Origin: Bifiguratus adelaidae
Taxonomy: Eukaryota; Mucoromycota; Endogonomycetes; Endogonales
Direction of reading: 5' to 3'
Length of the DNA stretch: 55,950 nucleotides
NCBI GenBank assembly: GCA_002261195.1
Contig: MVBO01000098.1
Location: 1-55,950 of the forward strand
Positions 54,691 to 55,950 of this stretch are shown here, piece by piece (position 1 is the first letter of the stretch; each line of letters opens with the position of its first letter). The translations under genes were made by a program, and so were the position numbers. The notes below the pieces were generated by a model that saw nothing but the letters and a program-made list of their open reading frames with translations, searched no databases and had not been told where the DNA came from.

Positions 54691-55042
54691 GCGTCGTTGA
54701 CCGGCGTGTTCAGGAGAGACTTTTTGGCAAGTTTGGAATTACCGCTTTCGTCAATGCCACGTCAAGAAACAAGTTGATCACATTAAGAGAGCACACTAGG
54801 CGTTTTTACTCTGTAATATCATAGGGCAAAGCCATTGCAGCTTTCTGCGCTTTTCCATAGACGCTGTTTACATGCTTATTTACGAATTGCTGCAAGTCGA
54901 ACCTAGCATCAAGAGGTTTCTATCAAAGCAAAATAAGCGTGCCTGTACGAACATTAGAGTGTAGGTATTTGATACGGAATCAGGAGAAACGAAGACATCA
55001 CATCTATCCGTTAGTCGTAATGTAATGGCGAATTGCAAGCGG
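54691..55042. other. Intergenic, 5' of LNP1
   Basis: Spacer upstream of LNP1 and downstream of the doubtful small gene, both on minus. Nothing recognisable was found. Confidence 0.4.
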
Positions 55043-55527
55043 TTACGGGGCTGTAAACATGGACGATCTCGAAAATCCCACGTTCCAGTGCCTCAAGCGA
55101 AGGGCAACTCGAGCCGGAATCCCGCAATTCTTTAACGCATTTGCATTGAAGATTCCTTGCAAATGAGATAGGATTGGAGTGATTAGCTGTATTCCATTGC
55201 AGCTAGGCTTCGACATCATTGTCCACTCGCACGTTTGCGCTGAGGGCGATAATCGTCCTGTAGAAGGCTCTTCGAATTCTTGCACCATTCCCATTGCAGG
55301 TCTCGCGAGGTTTGTTCCTCTGTTATTTCGGTCTGCTGGAAAGATGATGTTGCGGAATCGCTTGAGACGGTATTGTATGATTGCCGTTTGGAATCCTTTT
55401 TGGACATGTTGTCCTCCGGCTTCGGACTTTCTGGTGGATGCGTACGAGGGCTGGCCACTAGGTCCAGTACGTTCTCGAGATCAGGACAGTCGATTTGGAA
55501 TGTTTCGTACTTCGATGATGTCTCCAT
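55043..55527 (-). CDS. Doubtful small protein gene
   Basis: A two-exon model (55527-55286, 55202-55043) gives 133 residues: METSSKYETFQIDCPDLE, then a Ser/Thr/Lys/Glu-rich polar part, then an Arg/Leu-rich end. I recognise no family. The polar N-terminal half has codon-like composition, but the intron (83 bases) and second exon rest only on phase and GT/AG. It could instead be non-coding. Confidence 0.25.
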
Positions 55528-55950
55528 GAATGGATAGATAGTATTCACTCAAAAAATACGTAGGGCAAACAATAAAAGCTGGGTAAGGTTAACGTATCCA
55601 TTCTAGATGCCTTTAATGACTTACAGTATAAGGTAATAAAGTAACAAAAGAACAGGACGAATTCCTGCAAATGCTGAATACAAGCATGCACAACTAAATA
55701 CTGCTCTGTACTTTGATACGGGTGACTATTGTAAAAGAGCAAGGAACGAGTACAGTGGCAGCCAGAACTGTCCAACGAATTGCCTAATTTCACCGTGACT
55801 AGCCATTGCGCAACAACCACGCTCAGCTTCGAACCGAGCTTCCTAGTGCATGTAGCCTTGTCCTTTGGTGATTATTTGCTCGGTTTACATCTTCATAGAC
55901 CTTCTTGTCCCGTCACAATTAAACCTAGAAGACGGTCCATTCCTTGAGAC
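55528..55950. other. Right-edge region without a supported gene
   Basis: About 420 bases with only an unsupported minus-strand frame at 55545-55820. It is more A/T-rich than the flanking genes. Nothing recognisable. Confidence 0.4.

Overview
This window is fungal nuclear DNA. Twenty-one protein genes can be rebuilt exon by exon, with about 95 GT-AG or GC-AG introns, mostly 45-62 bases long and down to 40. Gene content is that of a free-living fungus: an AP-1/Yap1-type bZIP factor, Nsp1, Prp4, IQGAP, Mis12, a Cdc20-family APC/C activator, a fungal-type mitochondrial DNA polymerase, Lunapark, DAHP synthase and an SPX-ankyrin phosphate regulator. A ROCK/MRCK-like kinase and METTL5, both absent from budding yeast, with dense tiny introns, point to a basidiomycete or an early-diverging fungus. 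I cannot name the genus. Genes are tightly packed, on both strands, often convergent with 16-60 bases between stop codons.

Layout, left to right. 1-4.6 kb: SPX-ankyrin (Gde1/NUC-2/Pho81-like) gene running off the left edge, then a PAQR/Izh membrane protein, both on minus. 4.6-6 kb: 1.4 kb without a clear gene. 6-8.5 kb: cytosine-deaminase-like amidohydrolase and an F-box protein, plus. 8.5-12 kb: SET-domain methyltransferase and Nsp1, minus. 12-15.4 kb: METTL5, an unknown coiled-coil protein starting 3 bases after it, and a 3-hydroxybutyrate dehydrogenase-like SDR, plus. 15.4-22 kb: Yap1-like factor (minus), Prp4 (plus), short-chain acyl-CoA synthetase with a peroxisomal tail (minus). 22.5-24.4 kb: interrupted GH30 glycosidase. 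24.6-34 kb: IQGAP (plus) and the ROCK-like kinase (minus), tail to tail. 34-40 kb: myotubularin (minus) and hemerythrin-like protein (plus) with start codons 36 bases apart, then a PhoD-like phosphatase (minus). 40-46.6 kb: decayed SDR, F-box/LRR protein, mitochondrial DNA polymerase. 47-50 kb: Mis12 and a Cdc20-family activator, tail to tail. 50.5-55.9 kb: polytopic membrane protein, DAHP synthase, Lunapark, and a doubtful small gene.

The genes do not form one pathway, and I see no gene cluster, transposon, rRNA, tRNA or CRISPR array. The neighbouring IQGAP and ROCK-like kinase both belong to actin/cytokinesis control, and Mis12 with the Cdc20-like protein to chromosome segregation, but that may be chance. 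I found no new multi-gene system. The most unusual signals are in gene structure: four GC-AG introns (three in two adjacent genes), a 9-base exon, a 3-base gap between two genes, and a 36-base divergent start region. Protein-level oddities are a Yap1-like factor without its N-terminal cysteine domain and an APC/C activator that begins almost at its C-box.
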